Assembly: GCA_003326205.1 (NCBI GenBank)
Contig: LWTK01000061.1
Location: forward strand, 1-64,000
Direction of reading: 5' to 3'
DNA length: 64,000 nt
From: Nostoc sp. ATCC 43529
GTDB taxonomy: Bacteria; Cyanobacteriota; Cyanobacteriia; Cyanobacteriales; Nostocaceae
Shown: positions 14,204 through 23,855 of the stretch, piece by piece
Numbering within the stretch: position 1 is the stretch's first letter
How the letters are laid out: every line of letters starts with the position of its first letter
Notes under the pieces: generated by a model
Told to the model about the DNA's origin: nothing
The model's database searches: none
Seen by the model: only the letters and a program-made list of their open reading frames with translations
Translations under genes and position numbers: made by a program

Positions 14204-15292
14204 TTAATTGGTGTTCGCCGTAGCAGAAATCAACAAAGAGTAATTAGTATTCCCTGCTTGCGGTTGGATGCGTATGTAGTAAGTACCTGGTGACAAATTA
14301 ATCCTTTGTGCCGTATTTCCTACGATACCAGTAGCACTATTAAATACGGCGGTATTTCTAGAAGTGAGAACATTACCTTTACTATCAAGTACTTGCTCAA
14401 GTACACTGTTAAAAACGCTATAGTCTGATATGTTAACAGTGCTAGATTGATTTAAATCAAAACGATAGTAATCATAGGGATCAGAAGAACCAACGTTTTC
14501 AAGTTGTTGAATAAAACTTGGATTAATGGAAAGTTGACGAGCAGTGTTTAATGTGTTTCCACCGTAGTCATTAATACCCTTGCGTCCTTCACCAAAACCA
14601 TAAAAATCAAAATGTTCCACTAAGCTAATGCCTTTTAAAGAAGTTAAATCAGAATTATTGGCTTTATAGTACCCAGCATCAAAAGAAGATGAAGATTTAC
14701 GCCCTTCATTAATACCATTGACTTGAAAATGCTCTAATAACTGCTTGTTACTGAAACTAGCCAAGTCTTTATTGTTAGTCCGATAATAGTCAAATTCAAA
14801 ATAGGGTATGAACTTACGTCCTTCGTTTATACCATTTATTTGAAAATGATTTAGCAGTTGAGAGTTATTAAAAGAAGCGAGGTCAGAGTTAAAATTTTTA
14901 TAAGAGAACAGATAAAAAATTGAAGAAAAGTAACGTCCTTCTGAAATTCCAAAGTCTTTCAAATGATTAAATAATTGCTCATTGCTAAAGTTGCTGAGGT
15001 CACTATTGTTAGTCCGATAGTAGCCAAGACTAACAATCTCAGAAAAACTACGTCCCTCGGCTACCCCATTATTTTGTAAATGATTTAACAGTTGGCTGTT
15101 GTTAAAGTTTGCCAGGTCAGGATTACTTGCTCGGTAGAAATTCAAATTAATCAATGGTGAGAATAAACGACCTTCGTTTAGGCCATTGGTTTGGAAGTGA
15201 GACAAAGCTTGAGCATCATTGAAATTAGATAAGTCAGCATTGGCAGCACGATAAAAATTAGCATCAAATACATTTGAGATACTTAGGGCCAT
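14204..15292 (-). CDS. Repeat protein with PPC-like C-terminal domain
   Basis: 362 residues. Six repeats of about 39 residues fill residues 9-245, each of the form FYR-x-x-N-x-DL-x-x-F, then QLLNHFQ-x-NG-x-x-EGR. The C-terminal domain (about 260-360) resembles bacterial pre-peptidase C-terminal beta-sandwiches: YDYYRFDLNQSSTVNI, then SPGTYYIRIQPQAGNTNYSLLISA. The EGR-type repeat is known from cyanobacterial secreted or calcium-binding proteins. No classical signal peptide is visible, so type I secretion or surface location is only inferred. The stop codon is 7 bp from a miniature element. Confidence 0.7.
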   Translation of the reverse strand: MALSISNVFDANFYRAANADLSNFNDAQALSHFQTNGLNEGRLFSPLINLNFYRASNPDLANFNNSQLLNHLQNNGVAEGRSFSEIVSLGYYRTNNSDLSNFSNEQLFNHLKDFGISEGRYFSSIFYLFSYKNFNSDLASFNNSQLLNHFQINGINEGRKFIPYFEFDYYRTNNKDLASFSNKQLLEHFQVNGINEGRKSSSSFDAGYYKANNSDLTSLKGISLVEHFDFYGFGEGRKGINDYGGNTLNTARQLSINPSFIQQLENVGSSDPYDYYRFDLNQSSTVNISDYSVFNSVLEQVLDSKGNVLTSRNTAVFNSATGIVGNTAQRINLSPGTYYIRIQPQAGNTNYSLLISATANTN

Positions 15293-15955
15293 ATCATCAA
15301 TCTCCGAAAACTACTTTTGCAATTGTTATTTTCTAGTAAATATTAGTATAAAGCAATACGTTTATAGTGCAATACTTGTAATTTTAACGAGGTATATAGG
15401 ACTCATATTTGATTTTTGAAATATACGTAGGGGAGCCAGCCACATGGGCGGGTTTCCCGACTTGAGCGGACTGGCGTTGCGTTAGCCTGAGGATACGGCA
15501 TCATTCTTAAGGATTTGGTGCGTTATTGCGAAGCATAACGCACCCTACAGATACTTAAATTTTTTCAATAATCAAATTGGATTCCCATATCATATATCAC
15601 TCATTCGGTATAAATCAAAATTGTCATGATGAGGACTAATTCTTAGTGAATAATAAACAATCTTGAGTACAAATGATGAATAATGGCAGCAGGTAGTATT
15701 ATGCTATTGACTACTTACTACGCGGTTAGATTTAGACCTCTTGCAAAAACAGTTTTGCAAGAGGGTGTCAGGGGAAAAAGTTAAAGGGGAAGGGTTTTTA
15801 TCAGCCGTTTTTTCCTTTACGGTTTATCCTTTTCCCCACTTATGCAATAAATTTATGTCAATTTTTTTGATTGCGCTAGCATATTCAAATATTGACCATG
15901 CATGAAACAATACCCAAGACAAATCAATTGTTAAAAACCCTCTGAGTATTTTTCT
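15293..15955. repeat. Gene-free stretch with dispersed hairpin repeats
   Basis: Holds a HIP-like CG-rich repeat (15428-15500), a hairpin GGTGCGTTAT / ATAACGCACC (15517-15526 with 15535-15544) of a kind found throughout cyanobacterial genomes, and CCTCTTGCAAAA / TTTTGCAAGAGG (15737-15748 with 15753-15764), a folded-back copy of the AGACCTCTTGCA element end. No gene is seen. Confidence 0.6.
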
Positions 15956-16699
15956 ATGTTGACAGTAATCACTAATGCCTTTCATGTCATGATAAATATT
16001 TTGCCAACAAATGACAAACAGTTATCAAAAATATTCCTTAAGATATATGATTTTCCGGAACAGATTAAACAAATTCCGCATTTCTCACCAAAACAACGTT
16101 TAAAAATCGTAATTGAACAGTTAGGTAATCATACAATGGAAACCAGGGTAGCTATAATTAATGATTTAGAGCAAATAGCCCATAATCATCCACAGTACCA
16201 CTGGATAATCATGGAAATTCTGACTAGTTTTATTCGCAAAAATACTTCTGACACACTGCAAAACCAACTTATCAGCAACCCTGGTGCAAAACTTCCCAGA
16301 GATATTCAAGCAGCTCTTACCGTTATCGCTCGAAGAGATGTAAACCAAGACCCAGAAAATGAACAGCTTGATTTAAGTTATACGGACATCAGAGGAGCAA
16401 ATCTGAATCAAGCTAACCTAGAACAAATAAATTTTTATCAAGCTAATCTTGCTGGCGCTAACCTAAAAGAAGCCAATTTAGAGGGAGCAATCCTTAGTGC
16501 AGCTAATTTAGAACGAGCTAACCTATATTCAGCTAACCTCAAAGGCGCAATCCTGAGTGCTAGCAACCTGCAATGGGCGAACCTCCAAAAAGCTAACCTG
16601 TATCGTGCCAGTTTATATTTAGCTAACCTCCATGGGGTAATTCTCAATGATGCCACACTTGATGGAGCAAATTTCAGAGAAGCTAGATTTTCTGAGTAA
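15956..16699 (+). CDS. Pentapeptide-repeat protein
   Basis: 247 residues. Residues about 50-125 form a helical domain (METRVAIINDLEQIA, HWIIMEILTSFIRKN, DIQAALTVIARR) that is also present in the 491-residue protein downstream. From about 140 to the end run A(N/D)Lxx pentapeptide repeats, a right-handed quadrilateral beta helix. Function of these proteins in cyanobacteria is unknown; some family members mimic DNA. It lacks the membrane anchor of its paralogue 200 bp downstream, so the two probably arose by duplication. Confidence 0.85.
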   Translation: MLTVITNAFHVMINILPTNDKQLSKIFLKIYDFPEQIKQIPHFSPKQRLKIVIEQLGNHTMETRVAIINDLEQIAHNHPQYHWIIMEILTSFIRKNTSDTLQNQLISNPGAKLPRDIQAALTVIARRDVNQDPENEQLDLSYTDIRGANLNQANLEQINFYQANLAGANLKEANLEGAILSAANLERANLYSANLKGAILSASNLQWANLQKANLYRASLYLANLHGVILNDATLDGANFREARFSE

Positions 16700-16902
16700 T
16701 TTGTAATTTGTAATTGCGATACTGTAAGGGCTTCACTGATTTACGATCGCTGATTTATTTACACGGCGATGTACTAGTATATCCGATGTCATTAGTAAGT
16801 TAAATGACTCTGGTGACCATATTATGATTTTTTTGCTAAATGCTATACTATTTTGTCCAAATAACTAAGTAATAATTCTAGGTTGTAAGGAAAATTTTTA
16901 CC

Positions 16903-18378
16903 ATGTCTTCTAAAAAGACAGACACTCTGTTGAATTGGTTGATAAGTATAACAGTTATATTTGCTGGTTCATTAACTGTCATTTTCTTTGCGTTGTCCAA
17001 TGTTAAAGAATTGTCAATTCAGGAGAAAATCCAGTATAGAAACCAAGCATTAACAACCACTGCAATAGTTTTTCTGGCATCGGCCACAATGTTCAATGCT
17101 TATTATGCAGCAAAGCGTACCCAAGCTTTGCAGAAAAATGCGATCGCTGCTGAGAAAAACTTAGAAATTGACATTCAGAATGCAAAACTCAATCAAGACA
17201 GATTGATTGCAGAACGCTTTATGGGAGCAATTTCTCAGTTGGGACACGAAAAAATAGAAACTCGCACAGGCGCAATTTACGCATTAGAAAGAGTTGCTCA
17301 AGATTTCCCCAAAGAACACTGGACAATCATGGAAATCCTCACGGCTTTTGTGCGAGAAAATACACCAATCAAGCAAGTAAAACCAGACCAAACAAAGCCA
17401 GAATACTCACCAGCAATCTACTCCAGTAGACGAAAAGGCGGGTCGCGTCCGACACAGCAATTGCAGCCAAATTTCCATGATGAAACAACAACAATACGCA
17501 CTGATATTCAAGCAGCTTTAACTGTCATCGCCAGACGGAATTTACTCGAAGACCCAAAAGATCAGAAACTTGATTTACGTAATACCGATATTAGGCGGGC
17601 AGATTTAGTAGGAGCAAACCTGCAACAAGCTGACCTCCGGGGAGCAGACTTGAGTGGGGCTGATTTGCGGGGGGCAGATTTATCTGAAGCTGACCTGAAC
17701 GGGGCTAGACTGGTTCGGTGTATTCTTTATGAAACTAAATTGCTCAAAACCAGCCTGTGTGGTGCCGACCTTTGTTGGGCTAACCTCAACCGCGCCAATC
17801 TCTGCGGTGCAAATCTGCGTTCAGCTAACCTAGCGGGGGCAAGTCTGCGTGCAGCCAATCTCCAAGGAACAAACCTCTATAAAGCCAACTTGCAACAAGC
17901 AACCTTAAAAATTGCCAACCTTTCAGGAGCAAAGCTGTTTTTAGCTAACTTGCAAGCAGCAAAACTCGGTAAAGCTAATTTGCACATGACTGGTTTGATA
18001 GGTGCTAACCTTTCTGGCGCTAACTTGAACGGTGCTAACCTTTCTGGCGCTAACTTGAATGCAGCCAAACTCCAGCAAACAGAAGTTTATTTTGCCAACC
18101 TTTCCGAAGCCAGTTTAACCGAAGCAGATTTGTATCAAGCAAACCTCATCGGCGTCAACCTCCAAAGAGCAACTTTGCATCAAGCTAACCTCACCCAGGC
18201 AAATCTCATGGGAGCTAACTTTTTCCAAGCTAACCTGAGTGATGTGAAACTTGAGGGAACAATTTTGACAGGAGCAAAAAACCTAGAGTTGCAGCAGATT
18301 AAAAAAGCACTTGGCGATCGCACTACTCGCCTACCTGATTATATGGAAGCACCGGCCAATTGGCGACAATCAGGGTGA
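16903..18378 (+). CDS. Membrane-anchored pentapeptide-repeat protein
   Basis: 491 residues. Two membrane segments (about 12-30 and 46-66), a coiled-coil-like stretch, then the helical domain shared with the upstream paralogue (RFMGAISQLGHEKIETRTGAIYALERVA, HWTIMEILTAFVREN, DIQAALTVIARR). From about 225 to 460 come some 45 pentapeptides of the A(N/D)LxG type, forming a long beta helix on the cytoplasmic side. Same strand as the gene at 15956. Role unknown; related proteins in Nostocales are linked to membrane-bound processes. Confidence 0.85.
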   Translation: MSSKKTDTLLNWLISITVIFAGSLTVIFFALSNVKELSIQEKIQYRNQALTTTAIVFLASATMFNAYYAAKRTQALQKNAIAAEKNLEIDIQNAKLNQDRLIAERFMGAISQLGHEKIETRTGAIYALERVAQDFPKEHWTIMEILTAFVRENTPIKQVKPDQTKPEYSPAIYSSRRKGGSRPTQQLQPNFHDETTTIRTDIQAALTVIARRNLLEDPKDQKLDLRNTDIRRADLVGANLQQADLRGADLSGADLRGADLSEADLNGARLVRCILYETKLLKTSLCGADLCWANLNRANLCGANLRSANLAGASLRAANLQGTNLYKANLQQATLKIANLSGAKLFLANLQAAKLGKANLHMTGLIGANLSGANLNGANLSGANLNAAKLQQTEVYFANLSEASLTEADLYQANLIGVNLQRATLHQANLTQANLMGANFFQANLSDVKLEGTILTGAKNLELQQIKKALGDRTTRLPDYMEAPANWRQSG

Positions 18379-19167
18379 TAGGATTTTGGATTTTGGATTT
18401 TAGATTTTAGATTGGGAATCCCTTGTGCATCTTTTTTGATTTAAGTTTATCTATCGCAATCATTCATTAAATTGGGATTACCTGAGCATCAATTAGTTAT
18501 CTAGGCGCATTCTACCAGTTTCACAAAACAATATAGTTTTTACCGACAACATCTCAATTTTTCAAAAATTCACCACCTTAAAGCAAAAACCCTCTATAAC
18601 TCTCTTACTTTGCGTCCTACCCTGCGGGAAGCCGCTCCGCGTCTATGCGTCCTTTGCGGTTCGTTAAAAAAGAAATCTTCTTAAAACGTGAACCTTTAAA
18701 CCCCAATATTGAACCTCTGAACCCCAACGTTGCGCCTTTGATCCTCGAAATTGCGCCTTTTATCCTCAACATTGCGCCTTTTATCCTCGAAATTGCGCCT
18801 TTTATCCTCAACGTTGCGCCTTTGATCCTCGAAATTGCGCCTTTTATCCTCAAGGTTGCACCTTTTATCCTCAACATTGCGCCTTTGATCCTCGAAATTG
18901 CGCCTTTCAAACGAATACACCTCAGTTAATTACCAAAACATTAGCATTGTATAAAACAATCATGACCTTTGTAAGTTGGGCATCTTGCCTGCCTTCTAAA
19001 ATCAACACCCAGCCAAGACGCCCATCTTCCAAATAAAAAGCATCCCACTGCTTCCAGTCAACAGTCATCAGTCAACAGTCATCAACCCAGAAAATATTCC
19101 CTAAGTAAGAGACAAAGCATAAGACAAGTGTCCTATTTTAGTCATACCGGAGGAATAGGAAAAGGAG
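18379..19167. repeat. Gene-free stretch with a second minisatellite
   Basis: Begins with GATTTTGGATTTTAGATTTT repeats (18380-18415). A CG-rich dispersed repeat lies at 18608-18660, the 21-bp minisatellite at 18687-18907, and CAGTCAACAGTCATC-type repeats at 19048-19086. The 94-codon open frame across the minisatellite is a repeat artefact. Confidence 0.6.
18687..18907. repeat. 21-bp minisatellite, about ten copies
   Basis: Units of the form ATTGCGCCTTTTATCCTCAAC alternate with ATTGCGCCTTTGATCCTCGAA; starts at 18708, 18729 and every 21 bp to 18897 (last partial), with a diverged first copy at 18687. Alternation of two unit types suggests amplification of a 42-bp dimer. Confidence 0.85.
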
Positions 19168-19422
19168 ATGTCCGTAACAAAACGAATAGAAATTTTAGAT
19201 TTAATTCGGGAACTGCGCCAGCAACTCAATCTTTCTCAGAAACAGTTTGCTGTTAGACTGGGAGTCTCATTCAAAACAGTCAATCGTTGGGAGAATGGCC
19301 ATACAGTGCCTTCACCGTTAGCACTAAAACTCATAGAACAAATGATACGCCAGATGGGTGAACCCGGCAAAAGACTGCTAAATCAGTATTTTGCAGAAGC
19401 AGAATCCGGTTATGACTCATAA
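19168..19422 (+). CDS. XRE-family HTH regulator
   Basis: 84 residues. Cro/C1-type helix-turn-helix at about 12-65 (LRQQLNLSQKQFAVRLGVSFKTVNRWENGHTVPS), followed by a helix. A Shine-Dalgarno AGGAG sits before the ATG. Its last codons overlap the histidine kinase start (ATG at 19412), so it leads a four-gene signalling operon and may regulate it. Such short regulators upstream of PAS kinases recur in Nostocales. Confidence 0.85.
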   Translation: MSVTKRIEILDLIRELRQQLNLSQKQFAVRLGVSFKTVNRWENGHTVPSPLALKLIEQMIRQMGEPGKRLLNQYFAEAESGYDS

Positions 19423-21421
19423 GATGAGGGTTTCTCAACCCGAAAACATCTTTGTTTCTAAAAGAAAAAAAGACGCACTCATTCGGGAGTATATCCTACA
19501 GTATGCTGTTGCTTTCCTATCTGTTTCCTTAGCAGTGGGATTCACCCTTTTGCTTAATCCATATATCAGCGCGACCCCTGGGGCGCTGCTTTTTGCTGCG
19601 GTGATGGTAAGTGCTTGGTATGGTGGCTTAGCACCGGGATTATTCGCAACTGTTTTGTCTACTTTGACACTCTATAATTTGTTATTGAAGCAGCTTTATC
19701 CAACAAATACTACAAATTTGAACATTTTAGTTTCCTTAGCTGTATTCATACTGGCAGCAGTGTTAATCAGCTCCCTCAATGAATCACGCCGCACAGCTCA
19801 ACGTAAAGCCGAAGAAAGCTTAAAGTTTCTCCATGAAAACCAGGTAAAATTCGATCGCTTCGTACAGTCCAATGAAGAGATACTGCGACGGCGAGAAACA
19901 GAATTTCGCTCAATTACCGATACACTGCCAGTTTTGATTTCCTTTGTGGATTCACAACAGCGCTACCGCTTCAATAACCGAGCTTATGAAGAGTGGTTTG
20001 GACAACCGGCAACAGAAGTCTATGGAAAGCATCTTTGGGAAGTTTTGGGTGAATCTGCATATCAAGTAATTCGTCCATACGTGGAACAAGTTCTAACAGG
20101 AGTGCAGGTTAGTTTTGAAACTGAAATTCCTTATAAAAATCTTGGAACGCGCTACATTAATGCTATTTACGTTCCGCAATTCGGTCAACACGAAACCGTT
20201 GAAGGGTTTGCGGTGTTGATTACTGATATTAGCCAACAGCAAGCAGCGTTGCGCGATCGCTTTTTAGCACAAGAAGCCTTGCGTGAGAGTGAAGAACGGC
20301 TAAGATTTGCCCTACAATCAGCAGAATTAGGCGATTGGGATTTGGACTTGACCAATCAAACTGCTAGGCGTTCGCTCAGACACGACCAAATCTTTGGCTA
20401 CGAGTCTCTGCTACCAGAATGGACTTATGAGATGTTCTTAGAACACGTCTTACCTGAGGATCGCCCTTTGGTTCAAGCAAAATTTTTGAGTGCCTTAACT
20501 AATAACGATATCTGGGATTTTGAGTGCCGCATTCGCCGCGCCGATGGAGAGATACGTTGGATTTGGGGGCGGGGTCATGTTTATTATAACGAGCGAGGGG
20601 AAGCAAGACGGATGCTGGGACTGATTGGCGACATTAGCGATCGCAAACTTGCCGAAACTCAACTACAACAATTAAACGAAACCCTAGAGCAACGCATTCA
20701 AGAGCGCACAGCCCAGTTAGAAGCCGCCAACAAAGAACTAGAATCCTTCTCCTATTCAGTTTCTCACGACTTGCGAGCGCCATTCCGCCACATCGCCGGA
20801 TTTGTAGAATTGCTTAACAAGCAGCCTAGCTCCAGAAACTTAGATGAAACCAGTCAGCGCTACTTGAAAATCATCGCCCAAACCGCAAAACAAGCAGGAG
20901 TACTAATTGATGAGTTGCTGACTTTTTCCCGCATGGGACGCACTGAGATGCGTTATGTCTCCTTGAATATTGAAGAACTAGTGCAAGAAGTAAAACGAGA
21001 TTTGCTCGCAGAAGCCGAAGGACGCGTCATTAATTGGCATATTCAGTCATTACCCCAAGTGCAAGGCGACCCTTCCATGTTGCGGTTGGTGCTTCACAAC
21101 CTGATGGGTAATGCCGTTAAATACACCCGAAATCGCCCTACAGCAGAAATCATAATTGGCAGTATTGATAATCAAAACGAAATAATCTTTTTTGTGCAAG
21201 ATAACGGCGTTGGCTTTAATATGCAATATGCCCACAAGCTATTCGGAGTCTTTCAACGCCTGCACAGCGACCCAGAATTTGAAGGCACAGGTGTGGGATT
21301 GGCAAACGTGCAGCGGATTATTCATCGGCATAATGGTCGAGTTTGGGCAGAGGGTAAAATTGACGACGGAGCCACCTTCTATTTCTCACTGCCAAAGTTG
21401 TCGAAGAAGGAGAGGGAATGA
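19412..21421 (+). CDS. Sensor histidine kinase (membrane, two PAS)
   Basis: 669 residues from the ATG at 19412; a TTG at 19391 would lie deeper in the previous gene. Four membrane helices at about 25-115 resemble the DUF4118/KdpD type. Then a coiled coil, PAS (about 165-280), PAS/PAC (about 300-410), a dimerisation helix and HisKA with His452 in SYSVSHDLRAPF. The HATPase_c part has N (NLMGNAVKY), G1 (DNGVGF) and G2 (GTGVGLA) boxes. It should phosphorylate the Rcp1-like regulator encoded next, with which it overlaps by four bases. The SHDLRAPF box is of the phytochrome-like kinase type. Confidence 0.9.
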   Translation: MTHKMRVSQPENIFVSKRKKDALIREYILQYAVAFLSVSLAVGFTLLLNPYISATPGALLFAAVMVSAWYGGLAPGLFATVLSTLTLYNLLLKQLYPTNTTNLNILVSLAVFILAAVLISSLNESRRTAQRKAEESLKFLHENQVKFDRFVQSNEEILRRRETEFRSITDTLPVLISFVDSQQRYRFNNRAYEEWFGQPATEVYGKHLWEVLGESAYQVIRPYVEQVLTGVQVSFETEIPYKNLGTRYINAIYVPQFGQHETVEGFAVLITDISQQQAALRDRFLAQEALRESEERLRFALQSAELGDWDLDLTNQTARRSLRHDQIFGYESLLPEWTYEMFLEHVLPEDRPLVQAKFLSALTNNDIWDFECRIRRADGEIRWIWGRGHVYYNERGEARRMLGLIGDISDRKLAETQLQQLNETLEQRIQERTAQLEAANKELESFSYSVSHDLRAPFRHIAGFVELLNKQPSSRNLDETSQRYLKIIAQTAKQAGVLIDELLTFSRMGRTEMRYVSLNIEELVQEVKRDLLAEAEGRVINWHIQSLPQVQGDPSMLRLVLHNLMGNAVKYTRNRPTAEIIIGSIDNQNEIIFFVQDNGVGFNMQYAHKLFGVFQRLHSDPEFEGTGVGLANVQRIIHRHNGRVWAEGKIDDGATFYFSLPKLSKKERE

Positions 21422-21894
21422 GAGAACTCAAAAGAATTCTGCTGATTGAAGACAGTGCTAATGATGCAGAATTAATATTGGCTGCCTTGTCAGAAAACCA
21501 TTTAGCAAACGAAGTGGTGGTGGTACGTGATGGAGAAGAAGCTCTAGATTATCTCTATCGTCGGGGACTCTTCCGGTTGCGGATGGAAGGGCATCCTGTT
21601 GTGGTACTGCTGGATTTGAAATTACCTAAAATCGATGGATTAGAAGTACTAGCACAACTCAAATCTGACCCAGTAATGCAAGTGATTCCGGTGGTGGTGC
21701 TAACTTCTTCCCGTGAGGAACCGGATTTAGTTCGATGCTACAAATTAGGGGTTAATGCTTATGTTGTCAAGCCCGTAGATTATCATGAGTTTGCCGATGC
21801 CATCAAGGGTGTGGGATTGTTTTGGGCAGTGATTAATCAGCCACCCATTGGCGCTTTACCTCCTGCACCGAATCGTCAACAGGAGAGCAAATGA
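21418..21894 (+). CDS. Response regulator, Rcp1-like (CheY type)
   Basis: 158 residues, a receiver domain only: Glu11-Asp12, phosphoacceptor Asp66 (LLDLKLPKIDG), Thr96 and Lys118 (KPVD). The insert after the third helix (YRRGLFRL) is typical of Rcp1 regulators that serve cyanobacterial phytochrome kinases. There is no output domain, so it should act through protein contacts, perhaps with the hybrid kinase encoded next. ATGA overlap with the kinase gene before, ATGATG overlap with the gene after. Confidence 0.9.
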   Translation: MRELKRILLIEDSANDAELILAALSENHLANEVVVVRDGEEALDYLYRRGLFRLRMEGHPVVVLLDLKLPKIDGLEVLAQLKSDPVMQVIPVVVLTSSREEPDLVRCYKLGVNAYVVKPVDYHEFADAIKGVGLFWAVINQPPIGALPPAPNRQQESK

Positions 21895-23855
21895 TGAGTG
21901 TCCTTCGTTTCCTCCTTTTAGAAGATAGCCTGTTGGATGCAGAACTTACCGAAGCGATGCTAGCTGAAGGAGGAATTGATTGCCAAGTAATAAGAGTCGA
22001 GACTGCGGCTGAGTTTTTGGCTGCTATTTCCACAGAGGCTTTCGATTTAATTCTTGCCGATTATGCCTTGCCTGCTTTTGATGGCATTTCTGCCTTGGAA
22101 ATTGCTCAAAATAAATGTCCAGAGATTCCTTTTATTTTTGTTTCTGGGGTATTAGGTGAAGAATTAGCCATCGAAGCTTTGAAGAATGGGGCAACAGATT
22201 ATGTTTTAAAGCAACGTTTAGGGCGGTTAGTTCCCTCGGTACAACGTGCATTGCGGGAAGCCAAAGAACGGCGCGATCGCCAAATTATAGAAGAGTCTTT
22301 ACAAAAAAGTGAAGCTAATTATCGCCAAATTGTCGATACCTCTTATGAGGGAATTTGTACCATCGACTCACTCGCACGAACAGAGTTTGTGAATCAGCGG
22401 ATGTCACAAATGTTAGGCTATACACCACAAGAAATGCTCGGTCGCTCGATATTTGATTTTATCGAACTTGATGGTGTTGATGTCCAAGAACAACTCCAAT
22501 GGCTCACAAAACAAGAGAATGATTTAAAAGAAGGTCGATGGCGCTGCAAAGATGGTTCTTACATCTGGACACTGATTTCTGCTAGAGCGACTTTTAATGA
22601 GCAGGGTGAATTCTTGGGTGCGATCGCCATGTTAACCGACATCACCGATCGCAAACGCACCGAAGAAGAACGCGATCGCCTTTTGCAACGAGAAAAATTA
22701 GCGCGTGCGGAAGCAGAAGCCGCCAACCGCATCAAAGATGAATTTTTGGCGGTGCTTTCCCATGAATTGCGATCGCCTTTAAATCCAATTCTCGGTTGGG
22801 CAAAACTCTTGCAGACCCGTAAATTTAACGAAACAGCCCTGCAAAAAGCACTCTCAACCATTGAGCGCAATGCCAAATTACAAGCTCAACTCATTGAAGA
22901 CTTGCTGGATGTTTCTCGCATCCTCCAAGGTAAACTCAATCTGAAAATGGTATCGGTGGATTTGGCATCCACCATTGAAGCAGCAATGGAAACGGTGCGT
23001 TTAGCGGCAGAGGCCAAAACCATTCACATTGAAACGATGCTCGATCCGACAGTCGGCATTTTGGGCGATCCAGCTCGTTTACAGCAAGTCGTGTGGAATT
23101 TATTATCTAATGCCGTCAAATTCACAGCCACAGGTGGACGAGTAAATGTGCAATTAGAACGCATCGACGGCCACGCCCAAATTACCGTCAGCGACACCGG
23201 AAAGGGAATTAGCCAAGACTTCTTACCCCATGTGTTTGACTATTTCTGTCAAGGCGACAATACAACAACCAGAAAATTTGGTGGACTGGGATTAGGGTTA
23301 GCGATCGCTCGTCACTTAGTGGAAATGCACGGCGGCTCTATTTGGGTGCAAAGTCCTGGGGAGGAGCAGGGAGCTACCTTCACAGTGAGATTACCACTAA
23401 TCAAGGACAGTGCAACAATTAACCATGAAATAAATGCTAATCCTGCAACTGCCGTTTCTACCTTCTCGCCGCTAATGGGGATACGAGTCTTGATTGTAGA
23501 TGACAATGATGACAGTCGCGACTTTTTCACCTTTGTACTTGAAGAGTTTGGAGCGACGGCGATGGCAGTTGCATCGGCAGGTGAAGCATTAGACATTTTA
23601 GCACAATCAAAACCAGATATCTTGCTCAGCGATATTGGAATGCCAGAAATGAACGGCTATATGCTGATGGAAGAAATACGTGCTTTCGAGGCACAAACGG
23701 GGAGAGAAAAGATTCCCGCGATCGCTCTGACTGCTTATGCAGGCGAAATCGATCGGCAAGAAGCATTTCGAGCAGGCTTTCAACAGCACCTCGTTAAACC
23801 CGTGCCACCAGACGAATTACTCATGGCGATTTCGAGTTTAATTAAAGAAAAGTAA
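21891..23855 (+). CDS. Hybrid sensor kinase REC-PAS-HisKA-HATPase-REC
   Basis: 654 residues. N-terminal receiver (Asp57 in ADYALPAFDG), PAS/PAC (about 140-255), HisKA with His291 in VLSHELRSPLNP, HATPase_c (NLLSNAVKF, DTGKGI, GLGLGLA), and a C-terminal receiver (Asp581 in SDIGMPEMNG). There is no membrane segment. With the upstream kinase and regulator it can form a phosphorelay: kinase His, Rcp1-like Asp, and this protein's own His and Asp. The output is not encoded here. Confidence 0.9.
   Translation: MMSVLRFLLLEDSLLDAELTEAMLAEGGIDCQVIRVETAAEFLAAISTEAFDLILADYALPAFDGISALEIAQNKCPEIPFIFVSGVLGEELAIEALKNGATDYVLKQRLGRLVPSVQRALREAKERRDRQIIEESLQKSEANYRQIVDTSYEGICTIDSLARTEFVNQRMSQMLGYTPQEMLGRSIFDFIELDGVDVQEQLQWLTKQENDLKEGRWRCKDGSYIWTLISARATFNEQGEFLGAIAMLTDITDRKRTEEERDRLLQREKLARAEAEAANRIKDEFLAVLSHELRSPLNPILGWAKLLQTRKFNETALQKALSTIERNAKLQAQLIEDLLDVSRILQGKLNLKMVSVDLASTIEAAMETVRLAAEAKTIHIETMLDPTVGILGDPARLQQVVWNLLSNAVKFTATGGRVNVQLERIDGHAQITVSDTGKGISQDFLPHVFDYFCQGDNTTTRKFGGLGLGLAIARHLVEMHGGSIWVQSPGEEQGATFTVRLPLIKDSATINHEINANPATAVSTFSPLMGIRVLIVDDNDDSRDFFTFVLEEFGATAMAVASAGEALDILAQSKPDILLSDIGMPEMNGYMLMEEIRAFEAQTGREKIPAIALTAYAGEIDRQEAFRAGFQQHLVKPVPPDELLMAISSLIKEK

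Noticed and set aside
13845..14223. Several long open frames across the 21-bp array, on both strands
   Set aside because: They exist only because the unit length is a multiple of three; all frames repeat seven residues and none has a start context or flanking conserved sequence.
18617..18929. Open frames over the second minisatellite
   Set aside because: Again a 21-bp period artefact with seven-residue repeats.
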